Source of the DNA: Amblyornis subalaris
Lineage: Eukaryota; Chordata; Aves; Passeriformes; Ptilonorhynchidae
Direction: 5' to 3'
DNA length: 64,000 nucleotides
Assembly (NCBI GenBank): GCA_018881555.1
Contig: JACAXG010000110.1
Location: 2,611,938-2,675,937, forward strand
This document shows, in pieces, positions 12,258 through 27,200 of this stretch. The notes under the pieces were generated by a model. It did not search any database. It was not told the DNA's origin and was given only the letters and a program-made list of their open reading frames with translations. The translations under genes and the position numbers were made by a program. The first letter of the stretch is position 1, and each line of letters begins with the position of its first letter.

Positions 12258-15200
12258 GTAAGTAACAGAGATGTGGTCACTGCTGCTCCTGGAAGAAAAT
12301 GAGGCTCCTTCCACAGCTCTTTGTGTATAGGGGTGCTCCCTCGGAAGAGACAGTCTATTTCCTCCACCCATCCACTTCCAAACCCAGATGGGATGATTTT
12401 CCACGCTCAGTCTCTTAATTTTTCCATGGTCAGCCTCTTCCTGTCACCCTTTGAGTATGTTTCACAACAGGAAGAGCCAAGGCCTAGCATCCTTCCTCTC
12501 TGGTGCAGAAATCCGCTGCAGTGAACCCACCCCAGGTTTGCTGTGCAGGCGTTGTCACAAGAGGGAGAAGCATTAGGGAACTTGTTTTAGTAGAACAAAT
12601 CAGTTCAGTCTAACCTTGATTTTGTCTCTGACAGCTTGTTTAGTAGGAGAAGCAGCAAATTAGATTGAAGTGTTAAAATTTTAATTCTGCCTTCTTGGTG
12701 TGACAGACTAGTGCAAAGCACAATGCTGCAGAGCCCTCACAAGTGGTTTTCTTCAGTGTGTGTTGAGTCATTGTGTTCACATGGCCTCTAACCACAGCAA
12801 ATATTGTTCATCTCTAATTGTCTTTTTAATTAAAGAGCTTCAAAAGCATGAAAGGAGCTGTGGCTAAAGCTAGATTTTAAAACTCAAGTTTCTTTCAGAG
12901 CTTTAATATAACTTTCCTAAGCTAAATACTCACCAGCCTGCTTGTGCTCACACACTGGTCCTGTTGTACCACATATTTGGTTTGGTTTCATAAGCCACCC
13001 AAGTAGCACAAATCCTCTCTCTCACCCACTATGAACTACAAGAATAAAAGACTGGTTTTAAGTAGGGGGAAGAAGGGCTGTGTTGCTTAATTCTTAAAAA
13101 TGAAGGTTCTGCACTAAATGTATCAGGGCCTGCTTTGGGGTTGTGTATGTGCTTGTCCTGGAGGTTCAGGAGGGTTCCCTCAGTGCAGGCATCTAGTTGT
13201 TTTGTGCTCTTGTCCCAAGAGAGTGCTGTGATTGCACAGTGAGGGCTCTTGCCTCGTTGAACCAGTTGCTGAACAAGATGATGCCCTGGTTACATTCTGC
13301 ACTTGACTTTCAATCGTCTCTGAAACACTTCCCTCCACAGTATCCCAGATCCAGAAGCTGGTGACAGCACCCCCTTCCTGCAACACAGATGAACCAGTGG
13401 ATTTATAGCAGACTCTTTTGTGGGCTTTTGTGCTCTGCTGCCTGTGACCCTTCTTTCTTCCCATTGTACTCTCTTTTTATGTTCTGTCCTAATTTTCTTT
13501 CATTTAATAGCGCTTTGCGTGAGTTATGCTAGTGCCACCTTCTTACCCCGGGCCACCAGAAGTTGATGACCACCCTCTAGGAGCACCCATTACAGACAGC
13601 ATGCTTGCCTGTGAGCTGTGACTTAAAAACAGTTCAACATGTGCGTGCTGAAATTGCTTGCCAGGAGTTACTTTTACTTACTAGATGCTTAGCTTGGCAA
13701 TAAAGAGAATAATCTAAGGAACTTAAGTGTGTGGGAGACAAATTACGTGCTCATATCCAAATTTCATAAAGTTATTTTCCATCAGTAGTGTGGGTTTAAT
13801 GCAGCTTCTATCCCTAACAAAAAATACTCACTCTTTATCCAACAGAAAAGTGATTCAACAAGCCTTCAACAACATGCTTTTCAGTATTGCCAAATTTCTT
13901 TTCCAGTTCATAGTCCTGAAAGCTCAGTGTGGGAAGAAAAGGCACAAAGAGTAACTGTTAGTGTGAAGTGGAAAGATAATCACTCTCTTAGTTTAGAGCA
14001 TTTGATGTCTTTGAATGGGAAATGGACCATCTGAAAGTAGGCTTTCTTGATCTGCTCTCTAATTTAATAATTATGTTCAGGGCTGTTAAAAGTTCAAAGA
14101 CCTCTGAAGCTAATTCAGCACAGTTGTAATAGAGTGCACCTTGAAAATATTTATTCAGACTAACCACTTTCAGCTTCCCAATGATGAACTGTGTTTTGAC
14201 AGTGCTGTGCACTTACTGATTCCTTTGCTTTTGGCTGCATTGTGGAACACTCCTAGCTCCTGAAGCCAGACTGTAAGCAAATACTTTGCATGATGTTTTT
14301 GGACCTCACCCTCTCTTTTCTGAGAGAAGACAGATTTTTTTATTAATTTTAATTAGATTTCTTTTTAATTTTGTATTTAGGTAAAAAATTTCAAATTTCA
14401 ATTTGTAATGCACTTCTTTATAGAGCTGTAAGCTTGGCAAGGAACCATGTGTCTCCTTTACCAGTGTAGAGTTCAAATATTCTGCACTCATCTTACATGT
14501 AAGGAATCTCTTGTCGGTGAGAGATTTTTTTTTTCTTTGGTTGTTTTGCTATAAATTCCTAAGTCTACAATAGTAGATCTCTGGGGAAAGAAGCAAGAGC
14601 GAGTGGAGGAACAGAGAAGAAGTTGATGGTTATGTCCAGGAAAATATTTTGGATAGTAGGATGTAAAATAGATTTTGCAGGAGCAACATTGTGTATCAAG
14701 GCAAAAGATGGAGTATTTCATCAATCAAGACATGTGAGCCCCAGTGATGGGGACAGAAATACAGAAAAGACCAATATGGAGTTACACAAAATAGTTTAGA
14801 GACTTGACTCTGTTCCAAAATGAAGCAAAGCAGGACCCAACTTGAAGTGCTTCTATGCCTTGATTCAGATATTATTTCTTTTTTCATTTTATGTTGTTTT
14901 TTTGAATAACAGATACAGTGTTACTCACAAGTGTTCTGCTGAAGCAAAACCTTGCATTTCACAGGCTTTGAAAGGATAATTGAGAGAAGAAAAGGGAAAG
15001 AATTGTTTTGGTCTCTCAAAATAATATTATGATTTTTTTTTAATAGATTTTTAATGTTAAAGCTCTTTCAAAACTAGTGGTTTCAGTCTGAAAATATCTA
15101 TGTCCTACTTAAATAATTAAAAGAAAAGTAAGAAAGATGTTTTTAGGAAAACAAACACCAAAAAACTCAGTTCGGTTGTATGAAAGCATTTCAGTACTAG

Positions 15201-18200
15201 GTGGTTGCACGTTCTGGCAAAACATGCTTTAAGGCTTATTTGCCCAGGTAGGTTTATATCTTGGCCCTTAACTGCATTATTGTATCTTATACCCAAAATA
15301 TGGTACCAAAAATAAGGGTTCTAAGTGCAGATGCCCATTGCATATTTCTGATAAAAAGTTAGCCATAGAGTGAAGATGACGTGTTCTGGTCTGATGGTTT
15401 TTTAGTTTTTTATTTAATTTCTCAGCTGCCCAGGACAGGTGATTTTACCTGGGTTTTTTTTGCCCTGGTTTTCCCACATACACAAATTTTCTTTCATGCT
15501 TCCTCTGTTTGCGTAACGAAGTTGGCCTGCCATATTCTCCCTTCTTGGATGAGGACAACCAAATGAAAGCAGTCTCCTTCAGGCCCATTTCTACACACTT
15601 CTTTCTTCCTATTCCCCTCTGATGCTCTTTCCCTTGCTCCTGCACTCACACACTTGGGTGCCGACAGACCCAACCCGCGGTGGCCAGGCCTCGTCCGGCT
15701 AGGTGCAGCGTGGCTGCGTTGGCTTCTTGCGCAGGGATGGTTTTGTGTGCCTGCAGCTTGCAGTGAGGGGAGAACAAGTTCGGAGCAGTCTGTCCCTGTT
15801 TCTGTATGTGTTGCTCAAAGTTGTTGATCATCTCTGAGGGCTTTGGTGCTTGCTGGAAAATGGCCAGCGTTGCTGTGATAACATCATTGCTTGCGCAGCA
15901 GCTGAGGCATTTGTGTTATTGGAGTAGATACTGAGTTTAATTTCTGCAACAAGAATGCTCTGTCCTCAGAAGCCAAAGAATTTAGCTTCTGCTGCTTTTA
16001 AAGGTATAAAAGTGGCTATTTCACTGTATCTTGGCAAATAACTAATCTGTGACTTAACAGCTGTCAAAAATAGCCAGCAAATGGAAAGCATGGTAAATCA
16101 CATAGGGTGGGCGGGCTTCTCAGCAGCTGAAGATATTTCAGAGATCCAGATTGGGGAAAAAAAAAAAAAGTCTTTTTTGTCTTTCAGTGAAGTCACATAA
16201 GCCTTGATAAATTGTTCCCAGCAGTAGACTATCCTCTCACAAAAATATGCCCTTTTTATTACATCAGTCCTATTGTCCCCAGCGTTGTGCTTGTGTTTAT
16301 TATCTGTTGGGGTCTCCAAGAGTTTGATTTTATTCTTGTTTTGTTCCTTCAGGACCATGGAACTCCTGAAAGGACGAAAGGACATTCAGTCCCACAGGGC
16401 TGCTGCTGTGGCCATCACTTTTTACTGAATAGTGTGATGGATACTACATGGTGGCTGAGCTCTTGTTGCTTGTGTAGGTCAAACTGAGCTATTATTCTTG
16501 TGAATCCATCTATCTTCTGTCAGTCAGACCTGTAAGGAAATAGAAACTTAATGGAATAAGAACATATAGGGTCAAAAATCCCATCAAGATCTCTGTAGAA
16601 ACCTATGCAATTAAAGAAGATGCCCATTTGTGGTTACCCAAAGATATGTTTTTAAAATCAAGTTCTGTGGTATTTGTTTTATTTTGTTATGTAAGTCTTG
16701 TAAGCAAAGTGTTGCTTGGTTCTGAGAACAGATCTTGCAGAAATATGTCTCCTTGGTGAGTACTCTCATCCATATCAAACAAATAAGTAATTTTTCCAGA
16801 AATATTTTTAGTTCAATATTATGCCATTTTCTAACCTCTCCTGATTGATGGTTATTATAAGCAAAGATCAGGAAAGCATTAATTGATACCCAGTTGCTTT
16901 CTCTGGCATTGCTATGGTCCCTTGGCTTGCCCTGGCATCACTGTGGCATTGATAGTTCCCATAATTATTCCAGTCAATCCATTTGCTCATTTTGAATGTT
17001 GGCATGTTTGCCCAGTCTGGCATTTCATTGCCTTCCAAGACCTGGGAAAAGTGTCACTGATGTTCCAGACAATTTCTCAGGAGCTTTCCAAAAACTCTTG
17101 GATGCGAGTTAGCCACAGCTACTTGTTTAATGTCCAGCTTCTTACTCAGTGGCTACTCATCTTTGCGTGGCTAGTCATCTCTGGGCAACTCTGAGCGGCC
17201 CAAATTGAATCCATTCTCATAACACCACACAGCTGTGTTGAGACCTGCTTTTCATCTCCTTAACTGGTTCTAGCCCACCTAGGATCAGCTCCGTATTGTA
17301 GTTAGGTTTGCTACCCTTAGCTCAGCAGCTCAGTGTTGCTGTGAGCTGCTAATATAGCTTCTTTTTGAGAAACTGCTAGGAAGGTTGTTGAGCTCCTGAC
17401 TGGTTTGGATTCCTGCAACACGGATGGGAGTTACATACGCTGTTGAGAGAGGGAGGTTTTCAGAGCCTAGTGGCTGGAAGCTGGCAGTTTCCCTTGTTTC
17501 CTGCGTCTCAACAGGGCTTTCTACCAAGCTGGGAGTGCTGCCTGATGGCTTGCACCCAGGCCCTGTTTGTTCTTTCATTGTTGTGGCTTTGTGTACTGAC
17601 CTGCTTGCTGAATGAAGGGGTTTCCTTTGCTATAGTTATGTCTTTGTGCTTGTTGTGTCCTGCCACATGTTGTCTACTCTCTCCTCCAGTCACCTGAATA
17701 GGTAGCAGCAGTTGGCTCCGGAGGGTTTTTAATATTTTGTTTGACTGGTCTTACCAGCTGCATCTGAGGGCTGTAAGCATACAGAGAGGCCCTTTTTTCT
17801 TTGAAATGGACAGTGGTTTTCTAATTAAATTCCTGTGTTTCTGTGCAGCTGAATGGTTCCTTGGCTGTGAGGGGCGGATGTCTGCACAGAGGTGCCTCAC
17901 AGCAGTGGGTCCTGACCACATAGACCTGCTTTTTTGAGCACCCCGCATCGTGCTTGTGTGGTGAAATTGAAGCCAAGTTGTGCAGCTGTTTGCTTTCCCC
18001 TCCCGGTGAGAGCAAGGCCTCAAAGACAAATATTTAATGAGTCAGAGGCAGGAATATTCCACCTTTCTGTTAATTTAAAACAAAATCAGGGCAACTGGCA
18101 CAACTCCCTTTCAGAAGCTGTGATGGAGAGGAGGGTGGTTGCTGCCCCTGTGATGCTTGGGTGTGCTTCAGTCTGCACTTCCACCCAGGGCGGCACAAGT

Positions 18201-21200
18201 CCCTGGTGTGTCTCATGTAAGCCGAACAACTGAAGCAATTGGAGTCTTTTGCTGTAAAGTGTGGGAAGAAGGGAGAAGGTCCCCAGGGTGAGGGATTAAA
18301 CAGTAATGGGCAGGGATGGCATGAGCCAACAGAGCTGAAGGAAGGTGGACTTATACCCCAAAGGATCTGTAAGGAGCTGAGTGAAGGCTGTGGGAAATTT
18401 TAGTCCCTTATGTTTTAGATTTTGTTATATCCCCTGAATCCTGAAATCCAGGTTGAAGGGGTGTCAAAAGTGTGCACCACTGACTTTACACTGGCTTCGT
18501 TTAATACCTTTCAGATGTAGACATGCTTGGTTATGTGTGCCTCATGTCCTTTCTAACGGCTAATAATGTGTTCTGCTTTTCAGATTCCCTTCTACAAGCA
18601 GATGTGCAAGGGTATTCAGGCGGGTGAGATGTGTGAGAAGTTGGTGGGATACTCTGCAGTGTATAAAGTCTGTTTTGGAATGGCCTGTTTCTTCTTTTTG
18701 TTCTTCTTGTTCACCATCAAAATTAACAGCAGCAAAAGCTGCCGAGCATACATTCATAATGGGTGAGTTTTTGTTTGATTGCTTAATTTTCACATCTCTT
18801 TGCAAGTTTGTGCCACCAACTTTCCACTTGGGTGTAGTACTAGGCAAAAAAAAAAAAAACACAAAAAAAAACCCCAAAGAAAAAACCTCTACTTTGCTCC
18901 TACTATCAGAAATAATGCAGTCAGGTGAAATCTAACTAACGTGGTAATCAGTCATCAAAGGATGGGATTTTTTTCCCTTGTTGGGCTTTAAATAGAGACT
19001 TCTCTTGGTACTAGAAGCTGAAAACCTCTAATTCCTATTACAACAAGGTTTTTCTTTTGTTTTTTCCTCTCATCCAGATTCTGGCTTGTTAAACTTATAG
19101 TTCTGGCAGCAATGTGCTCAGGAGCCTTCTTCATTCCTGATCAGGACACTTTCCTCAATGGTATGTCCTCGTGTTTTGTTGTGCTGCTCTGTTCTGTACT
19201 ATCTTGTGAGTGGTTATAAATCTGAGAGGTCTGATCAATATGAATATTGCCTTGTTTCTTCAAGTAAAGCCTCTATAGGCCAGGTGCAAAAAGAATATTT
19301 GGAGCTGTTTGGGGGAAACATTGTGTGCACAGACTACATGTTCTTCATGTGAATATGCAGGAAACAGCATGGTTTTTTCTGACTAAGAGCAGGCCAAATG
19401 GGTAGGTAACAATACCACTGCAGTGCTGCCTTGCAAATTCTTTAGGAAATAGGAAACGGTAGTGTCGCAGAAGAAACTGTTGACTCAAGAACACAGAGCT
19501 GCATGTTAGTTTGGCTTGTGAAGGTAGCTCTGGCATAGTGCAGCAGCCAGGCTGTACAGTGGAGAGGTGCTAGTGCTCCAGGAGCCATAGTAACCTGCTG
19601 GGCACTGGTGTTTGCTGCCTGGAAACCTGCAATGCCCCAAAAGAATTTGGGATGCTGTTAATTTTCAGGTTGGTAGTGTACATGCAGGAAAGTAAAATTA
19701 GATTTCTTGGGCCATGGTACGAGTGCTTCGTTGAGGATATCATGTTAGAAGGATTTCCAGTTTTGGAAGGCATGCTGGCACTGCACAAGCACCCTGGTAC
19801 TAGCCCAGTACTGAAGTGCCAGCTGGGAAGGGAGTGTCTTACAGCAGTCTTGCGGGCCAGGAGCAAAAATCCTGATGATACCAAGGTGAGTTTGTTCTCT
19901 TGCATTTGCCAGATACTTGTAAGCCGTTAAGCCGTTGGGTCTGGACAGGTGAAAAGGGATGGGATCAGTAATGCAAAGGAGCAGTTGTGTATGCTGCCTG
20001 CTTCCCTTAACACTTGCTTGGTTACCTTGTTCTCAACACCCATCTCCCCTAGCTGGGATGTTTAAAAGGGAAGAGGAAGGAGTAACATGGGGAAGAGAAT
20101 AGAGTGGGTAGACATACCATTAGCGCAGTACTCTGGGAAACTAAAATAAAAACCACTACAAGTAAACCACTGATGAGTGTAATTCAGCTTCTTGCTCTTA
20201 CTGTCTGTTTGTTTGGTCCTGGCTCAGTTTGATACCCCTATTCCTGTCCTCTATGAAGTCGTGGGATGGCTGTATGTGTTTGTCCTTAGGACCTATTCAC
20301 TGTTTGGATTAGCAAGATGTAGCAGTACAATGCCTTGTATTCATGAGCAGGTGACACTGCCTGTTCTCTTTGCAAGTGACCCTTTTCATGGTGAAGAGTC
20401 TTCAAGAACTGATATGTTTACAGAAAAGGAGAAACAGAATTTTTTGTGCTGATTCTCAACTGTAGTCTAACATAGTCTGAAGATACAGCATAACAAGCTT
20501 TTATCCCCAAACTAGCTTTTGGCTTTTCGTTCTAAAGCTGTATTCTGCAATTCCTGCTAAACTGACCTCTAGTCAGCCCCTGAATTTGGATTTACAGGTG
20601 GTTTGGGTATAGTATGTTTTTGTTTTCCCTTTTTTTCCCCTCTCCTCTTATCAAGAAATTTACACTGTCTTTTGTTTGTTTGGTTGTTTTGGGGGCTTTT
20701 TTAGAGGAGGGGGGCATTCTCCCCACTGCTTATTTTTTCTTAACAAATAAAATCCCTTGCTGTGTTTCCTATGTTCAGCAGTTTGTTAATCACAGAGGAG
20801 GAATACTATATGCAAGCAGTAGTTTTCTGTGGACTGCAGTGTTAAATCCACACTGGCTATGCTAACCTTATCTGTGATTGATCCATAAACAGCCTGCTGT
20901 ATGCTGTGGCAGTGGGAGATCATGAGAGTCTGGCTATTTAATTATTCACTCCAGTCGTGGTCTGACTCTTCCTGCTCTTCCTCTCCCAAATACACAGGCC
21001 ACTTTGTGCCCTGCCTATTTTTTATGTACTTTTTTACAGGCTAATTTCATCCTTTTTTTTTGTTGTGTATGTTTGAAGAACAGAATGCTTGTCGGGCATA
21101 TACAATATGTTTAGCAAACCAGACAATGACATTTTTGGTTGCTTTCCAATTATGAGCTTATGATAGAGTAAGAAAACAATAAAATAATCTGTACATCAAC

Positions 21201-24200
21201 TGCTAATGGAAACATGCCCTGACTGTTCTGTTCTTCTACATGCTTTTTTCAAAAGGAAAGCACAATGAAAGGATATGGCTGAGTTTTGCTGATGCACTTC
21301 CTTGGTCTTTTCTTCGCTGAAATCAGCTGCACACCTGGAGTAATTTACATGCTATGCGCTGCAGAGCAACACAAGCTGTGTATATAGCTAAACATTAAAA
21401 TAGGTATCTGTATTTCCTCAGAGACTTCTGATGTTGCATATAAGAGACCTGTTGTCCAGGTATCCAAACAGCTACCCAAATACAGTGTATGTAGGTCAAC
21501 AGTTAAGTAGTCAAATAACCTGTCTTAAAACTAGTCAGTGAATACCAAGTGTTCCTTGGGAGTGGCTCGGAACAGCGTTTGTGAGTAGATAAACCCCACC
21601 TTTGTTTTTCTGTGGTACTGGAATCTGGACTGGAAGAAATTGCCCTTTTTAGTACTGGGTTTCAGTACCTTGCAATTTCAGGGTTTAGATTCCTGTGAAA
21701 TGATTTCACACCACCTCCCTCCTACCAGTCACAAATAAAGGTTTCAGTATTTTCTGTCTGAATATAGTAATTCACAGTCTCCACAAAAATTCTGTAGGTT
21801 AGGGAAACTCAGTAGCTGTCCTAACATGCTTATGTTGAAAGTGTAGCAGGTTGCAAGCTGAATTCATCTAGGGAGCTAATCTTGAGTTAACTGAGCTGGC
21901 CTTTCATCTGAAATCTCTCATCTGCTACATTTGTGGGCTTGAGATATTCAAACCGCATTAACAGCCTCAGTGCATAGACAATAAATCCATTTTATCTCAA
22001 GGGAAAGGCGACTGCAATTTGACCTATTTTCTGCCTCTCTGCCCTGCAGCCTGGCGCTACGTAGGAGCAACAGGAGGGTTCCTTTTCATTGCCATTCAGC
22101 TCATCCTGCTGGTTGAGTTCGCGCACAAATGGAATAAAAATTGGTATGTGTTGGGCAAGTAGTTATTTGCTTAAAATTCTGGTGGACTCCTGACCAATAC
22201 TTTTCTCATAACAAAGAAAGTAAAAGTATCATGGATGTAGTTTTTGAAAGAAGATACTTGAATGTCAGTATTCAGAGCTGTTCATACTTGCTTCATCTGC
22301 TTTCTCCTTCCCCAACAGAAATGTTTCGTCGTTGCTCACGTCTATTCTGCTGATGTATTCTTAACCTGAATTGCTTGGCTTCCATTAAGTAGTAGTGTCT
22401 TGGGATACAAAAATTTCTTAATTTAAGCTAGTTTATCTTTTGCGTGAAAATACATCTGCTAAGTAGAGTGGTGCAAGAGAATAAAACTGGATTTGCAAAA
22501 TGCAATAGTGAAACTGTGTGCAATGTTGTAAAGTCAGCTTTTTTTATGTCAGCTTAATGCACATCAGTTGTTTTTTTTCTCAACATGAGAACTCCTATAT
22601 TTTGTTCAACTTCTTTCCTGGTATCTAAATATGCAAGATTCCATTATCAACCCAGATCTACACTATTCAAGCATTGACTTAATTTGTGGTTTAAGTATAT
22701 TTTCTATTACCTTCCTAGTCTTTAGCCTCTCATCAATTTAAAATATTTAAATTGTCCTTCCACACATATGTAGGAACTCCTGGGTCCACCTTCACCCTTT
22801 GTGTCTTGCATTTCTTCCTCTACAAATTTTTGCAGTCCTCTCCTGTTCTAGTTAGAATACCACCTGCTAAGAAAGAGTTTTAGCAAACCTTTGGCTTTGT
22901 TAGATTCCTGTTTTCAAGGAGGAAGAGGTGAGAACTCCTTATACCACAGAGAGTTTTAGTGCTAATTATGGTAGCTGCTTTTTTGTGGATGAAAGATTTC
23001 CAGCAGCAGCATTTAACTTTAGCTCTCTTTACCTTAGATATTCTTTTAAGATAGGTGCTGTTTCCACAAAACAACAGAAAAAAAATCCACTAAAAAAACT
23101 TTCCATGCACTAAACATACCCATTTGTCAAAACAACTCTTAGTTGCTCCTCTTAAACCCTGGTGGTCTTTGCAAGAGATTTTTGAAAGGTGAAGAAAGGA
23201 AAACAAGATGGTTTTAGCTGAGGGAGACTGATGGTTAGACCCAAATGGAGAGGAGGCTTTTTGAGTGAAAGAGTAGTAAAACTATCGAGGTAGTGCAAGG
23301 TGCAGAAGAGAGGCCATGCCAAGCAATACGCCTCTGCTTTCATTGTGTGGAGAGCACCACTCACTAGTCCAGCCTGGGACACTTGGAGTTATTGCTGAAG
23401 AAACTCCTGAGGTATTGAGCTAAGATATGCTGATAGGCTGATTGGAGAGACTGGGAGTTCTAGGAGTCAACACTGGGCTATAATTACAGATTTTGATAAT
23501 ACAGAAGATAAACACTAATGCTAAGGAATGCTTCCCTCTGTTTCATGGGTAGGAACCTTGCAAGCGTCTGTGTTGGTGTAATGATGCACACATGCTTTGG
23601 GAAAGTAAACACTGTCTTTTGTGTTCGAGGATATGAACTGTTTAGCTGTTAAAATTTTATGTTCTGGGGAAGGGAAGACAAAGATAAGATGCTTGTCTCT
23701 ATCTTGCCAGGACTGCAGGTGCAAACCACAAGCAGGTGTGGAATGGTTTGCTTGCCTTGGTCACTCTCATCCTGTACTCCATTGCTGTGGCAGCTCTGGT
23801 CCTCATGGCACTTTTCTACACGCGCGCGGAGGGCTGCATGTACAACAAGGTCCTGATCGGAGTGAATGGTGGCCTGTGCCTCTTCGTGTCCCTGGTGGCC
23901 ATATCGCCCTGTGTCCAGAATCGTGAGTCCGCTGACCTTTTCTCCTCCGGGATTTCTGGTGCTGCCACAGTTGTGTGCTTGGAGGCGTAAGCCATGTCTG
24001 AGCAGAAAATCTAATGATAGTTCAGAACTGGTGCTGCTCTGTATCTACTTTGTGAAGTGCTGTTGCTGGTTGTCAGCTTGGCTGCTAAAACTATAGAGGT
24101 GTGAGACGTTTTGGGTGTGCCATCAGGCACATGTTGTAGAGAAGGCTCAGGTGCTGATGGCTGGCACCATATTGTGAAACTTACCTAAGTCTGGTGGTAG

Positions 24201-27200
24201 TAGCTGTCAAACTCACCATTCTTTTACCATTTACTTTTGACTCCTTGTGATTTGTGGTTTGTAAAGTTTGGGCCTGGAGGAGTTGCCAGCAGTATTTCAT
24301 ACTTGTGTGCTGTTGGTATCTTGCTTACATTGGGCCTGAAAATAGTAGAGTGACTCCAACAGAGATTTTACAGGTGAATAAAATTATTGTGGCAGCTTGT
24401 CAATAGCTTTTGAAAAGCTGGTGCATTTGGTGAAAGCACAGGGGTGATTCTTTACTTACATGGGAATCTCTAATGCCTTTCTAAAACAGCCAGCAGAACT
24501 AAAGGACAGACTTTTTTGTCTTTACAGGACAGTGGAACTGTATCTAAATTGCCTCAAAGAGGTATTAACTGCTTTAAGTAAAAAAGAAAAGATACCGGTG
24601 TGCTGTTCTTTAAAGGATATCAATTTCTTTTTCAGTTTGTTAAATTGTCTTCAAAAATAACTTATTTTCCTCTTTCTTGTAAAGGCCAGCCCCATTCTGG
24701 TTTGCTGCAATCAGGAGTTATCAGCTGCTATGTCATGTACCTCACTTTCTCAGCGCTATCCAGCAAACCACCAGAAACTAGTAAGCTATCTAATGTTTTA
24801 TGTAAATTCTTTTAGACATGCCATGTATTACAAGCAAGAATTTAGTGAACCTGAATCAACAAACTCAGGGATATGGAAGTGCTGGGTTTGGTCTTCACAG
24901 AAGAAATAGTACAAAAAAATCTGTGCAGCTGAGATACTGTGCAATTGACACTCTCCATGTACGTTAAATGCTTTGGTCTAGGGGAGCTTAGCTTGCCTTA
25001 GGTGATTTGCATCTGTTGCACCAGAGCAATTCCAGCTATTTCCTATGAACAAATCACCCAAAGTCTTGTAGTCTATTCCTCCTGTGGCAACTACAAATTC
25101 TCATAAAATAGGATATGACAAAATACATAATGTGTTTGGTCACATGATAGGAAATGAATTGGAACAAATGGCTCTTGGACTTCTCTGGAAGAAGCTGGAT
25201 GATCAGCTCCATCCAAAAGTTTACCAGGTCCAGTTAGTGGGTGGTGGCCATCAGAGTGGATAATAATATGACTTTTTTTCTCCTAGAATTAGTCTGCTAC
25301 ATAGGGCTAGCACTGGACTCCTAATGGAGCAAAAGCTTGAGTACCACTTGTATTTTGTTTTGAGTGGAAATATTCTGAGAAAGGACTCGAAGTTATGTTG
25401 CAGTTGACATGATGCTGTTCTTCAGCAGAGTTCCTGAACTCCACTTGTCTTCTAGTTGATGCCTTAGGATTTTAGCTTTTATATTTTTCGTATATTTGTA
25501 AATCTGCCATTCTTTAGTGTATAACTCTGAAGTCCATATAGAGTGTTAGCTACTGCTTTCAGACAAAACAATCCATCTCCAGGCCTGAAAACTCAAGGAC
25601 ATCCTACCGCCTCAAGCCCCAAGAAATGTAAACAACTTGGGGTGAATTATTTTGTTACCTGAAGCTGTAATTGGAAGAACGAACCCCAATATGCTAATGC
25701 ATCAAACTTATAAAAGTATGAAAACCCGTGACCAGTCGTCCATATTGGGGAGTCCACGTTAGGGTGTCCGTCTAAGGGTGTAACCCCTGAGTGAGCTCTG
25801 ACTGCCCTGGATGCACCTGAAGGCCTTCAAATAAATACAACCGCTTTTCCCTCTTTTAATTTTGTCAAGCCTCTCTTTTTAGGTAGTCCCAGATAAGGCA
25901 TCACAGTCACTGGCATTGCAAATCAGGAGTATGGAACTTGCTAGAGTTTCCAAGTTCTTTACACTACAAAACCAGACTTTACAGCACAATTCAAACTTTC
26001 CTTTACCCCAGTAAATATCAGATTCATATGCTTGGAGTGGAAGCATTCCTTTCACTTAGAGAAAATTTTTCTGGTTTGAATTAGTACTAAAACACCCTTC
26101 TTTATTATTGCTCAATCTTTAGTGTTCAATAGCTGAAACTATTAGAGGAAACTTAGAGGAAAATAAGTCCACTGGCAGGAAGGAAAAGTTTGTACAGACA
26201 CCTCTCAAGAGGAAAGGGAGAGATGGGGGAAAACATGTCACACTTGTGTGGGTACAGACACACACAGAAGAGTATTCTGGAGTTATGAAGGAAAACCAGA
26301 CAGTATTCAAGTGTAAGATTTACTCATGGAACTTAAGCAGTGTTTTGAATGAATATAGAGTTGAATTTAGAAGGCATCTGAGTTACTCAAAAGTCTTGAT
26401 ACAGTGTTAAAAGAGAAGGGGAAGAAAGTGATATATGGAATCAAAACATTTGCTTTGTGGTGCTTCATGCTTGTCACAGACCAAGTCTTCAGCAGTTAAG
26501 TGAATGCTCTGATTCTTCTTGTATGTATTGTAAGTGCATCAAGCACACTCTTAGACCTCCTTGTCTTCCTGTGCCTGAGAATTTTCATGGGTGTCATCTG
26601 CTCTCAGAGAGGCTCCTTCCTCCCCTCTCATATTTGCCTGTCAGCTTTTACAGTGGTATGTGCTAGACAATGTAGGAGGTGCTGGCACCTCCTATGGTGT
26701 CCCAGGCCCTGTCGCTCCGGTTTGCCATGAACTTACCTAATGTTGACTCATTTGTCAAGGAGGGATTTCCAAATTGGCCATCTTGCAAATTGGACACCTT
26801 GCATACAAGGCCTGAAGAAAGTGCAGGTTACAAGGATTTGCAATGCCCAAAAAGAGTTGCAAATACCTTTAGAAGGAATGGGCAAACTGAAAGTGATGTC
26901 TCTTGAATCCGTGCTAATTACAGCCTGCCTTAGCTTTTTGGTGCCAGACTTGGCTAAAACACCTGCCAAGCGGTGAACCTGCCTGGCTGCATATGTGTCC
27001 CTGATGGACACAGGTGGGGGAATCTGCACATCTCTGGCCAAGATGTTCTATAAAAGCTGGTCATCCTTTTTTTGCTCTCACCTCAGTGCTGTCCCTGCTG
27101 TATGCTGATAAAGCTGTTTGTGCAGCCCTGCAGGGCCATACAAAGTCCTTTCCCACTGGGTCAGGGGACTGACTTTGAGTTTATTTTTAACCTGGATGTA

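Noticed and set aside
17879..17938. ATG with codons for MSAQ resembling the SERINC5 first exon
   Set aside because: It lies downstream of exon 2, is not followed by the expected CCAGQ and donor, and diverges after four residues. Chance.
18845..18888. A-rich tract that could be a SINE or processed-pseudogene tail
   Set aside because: No coding or SINE body upstream and no flanking duplication; simple low complexity.
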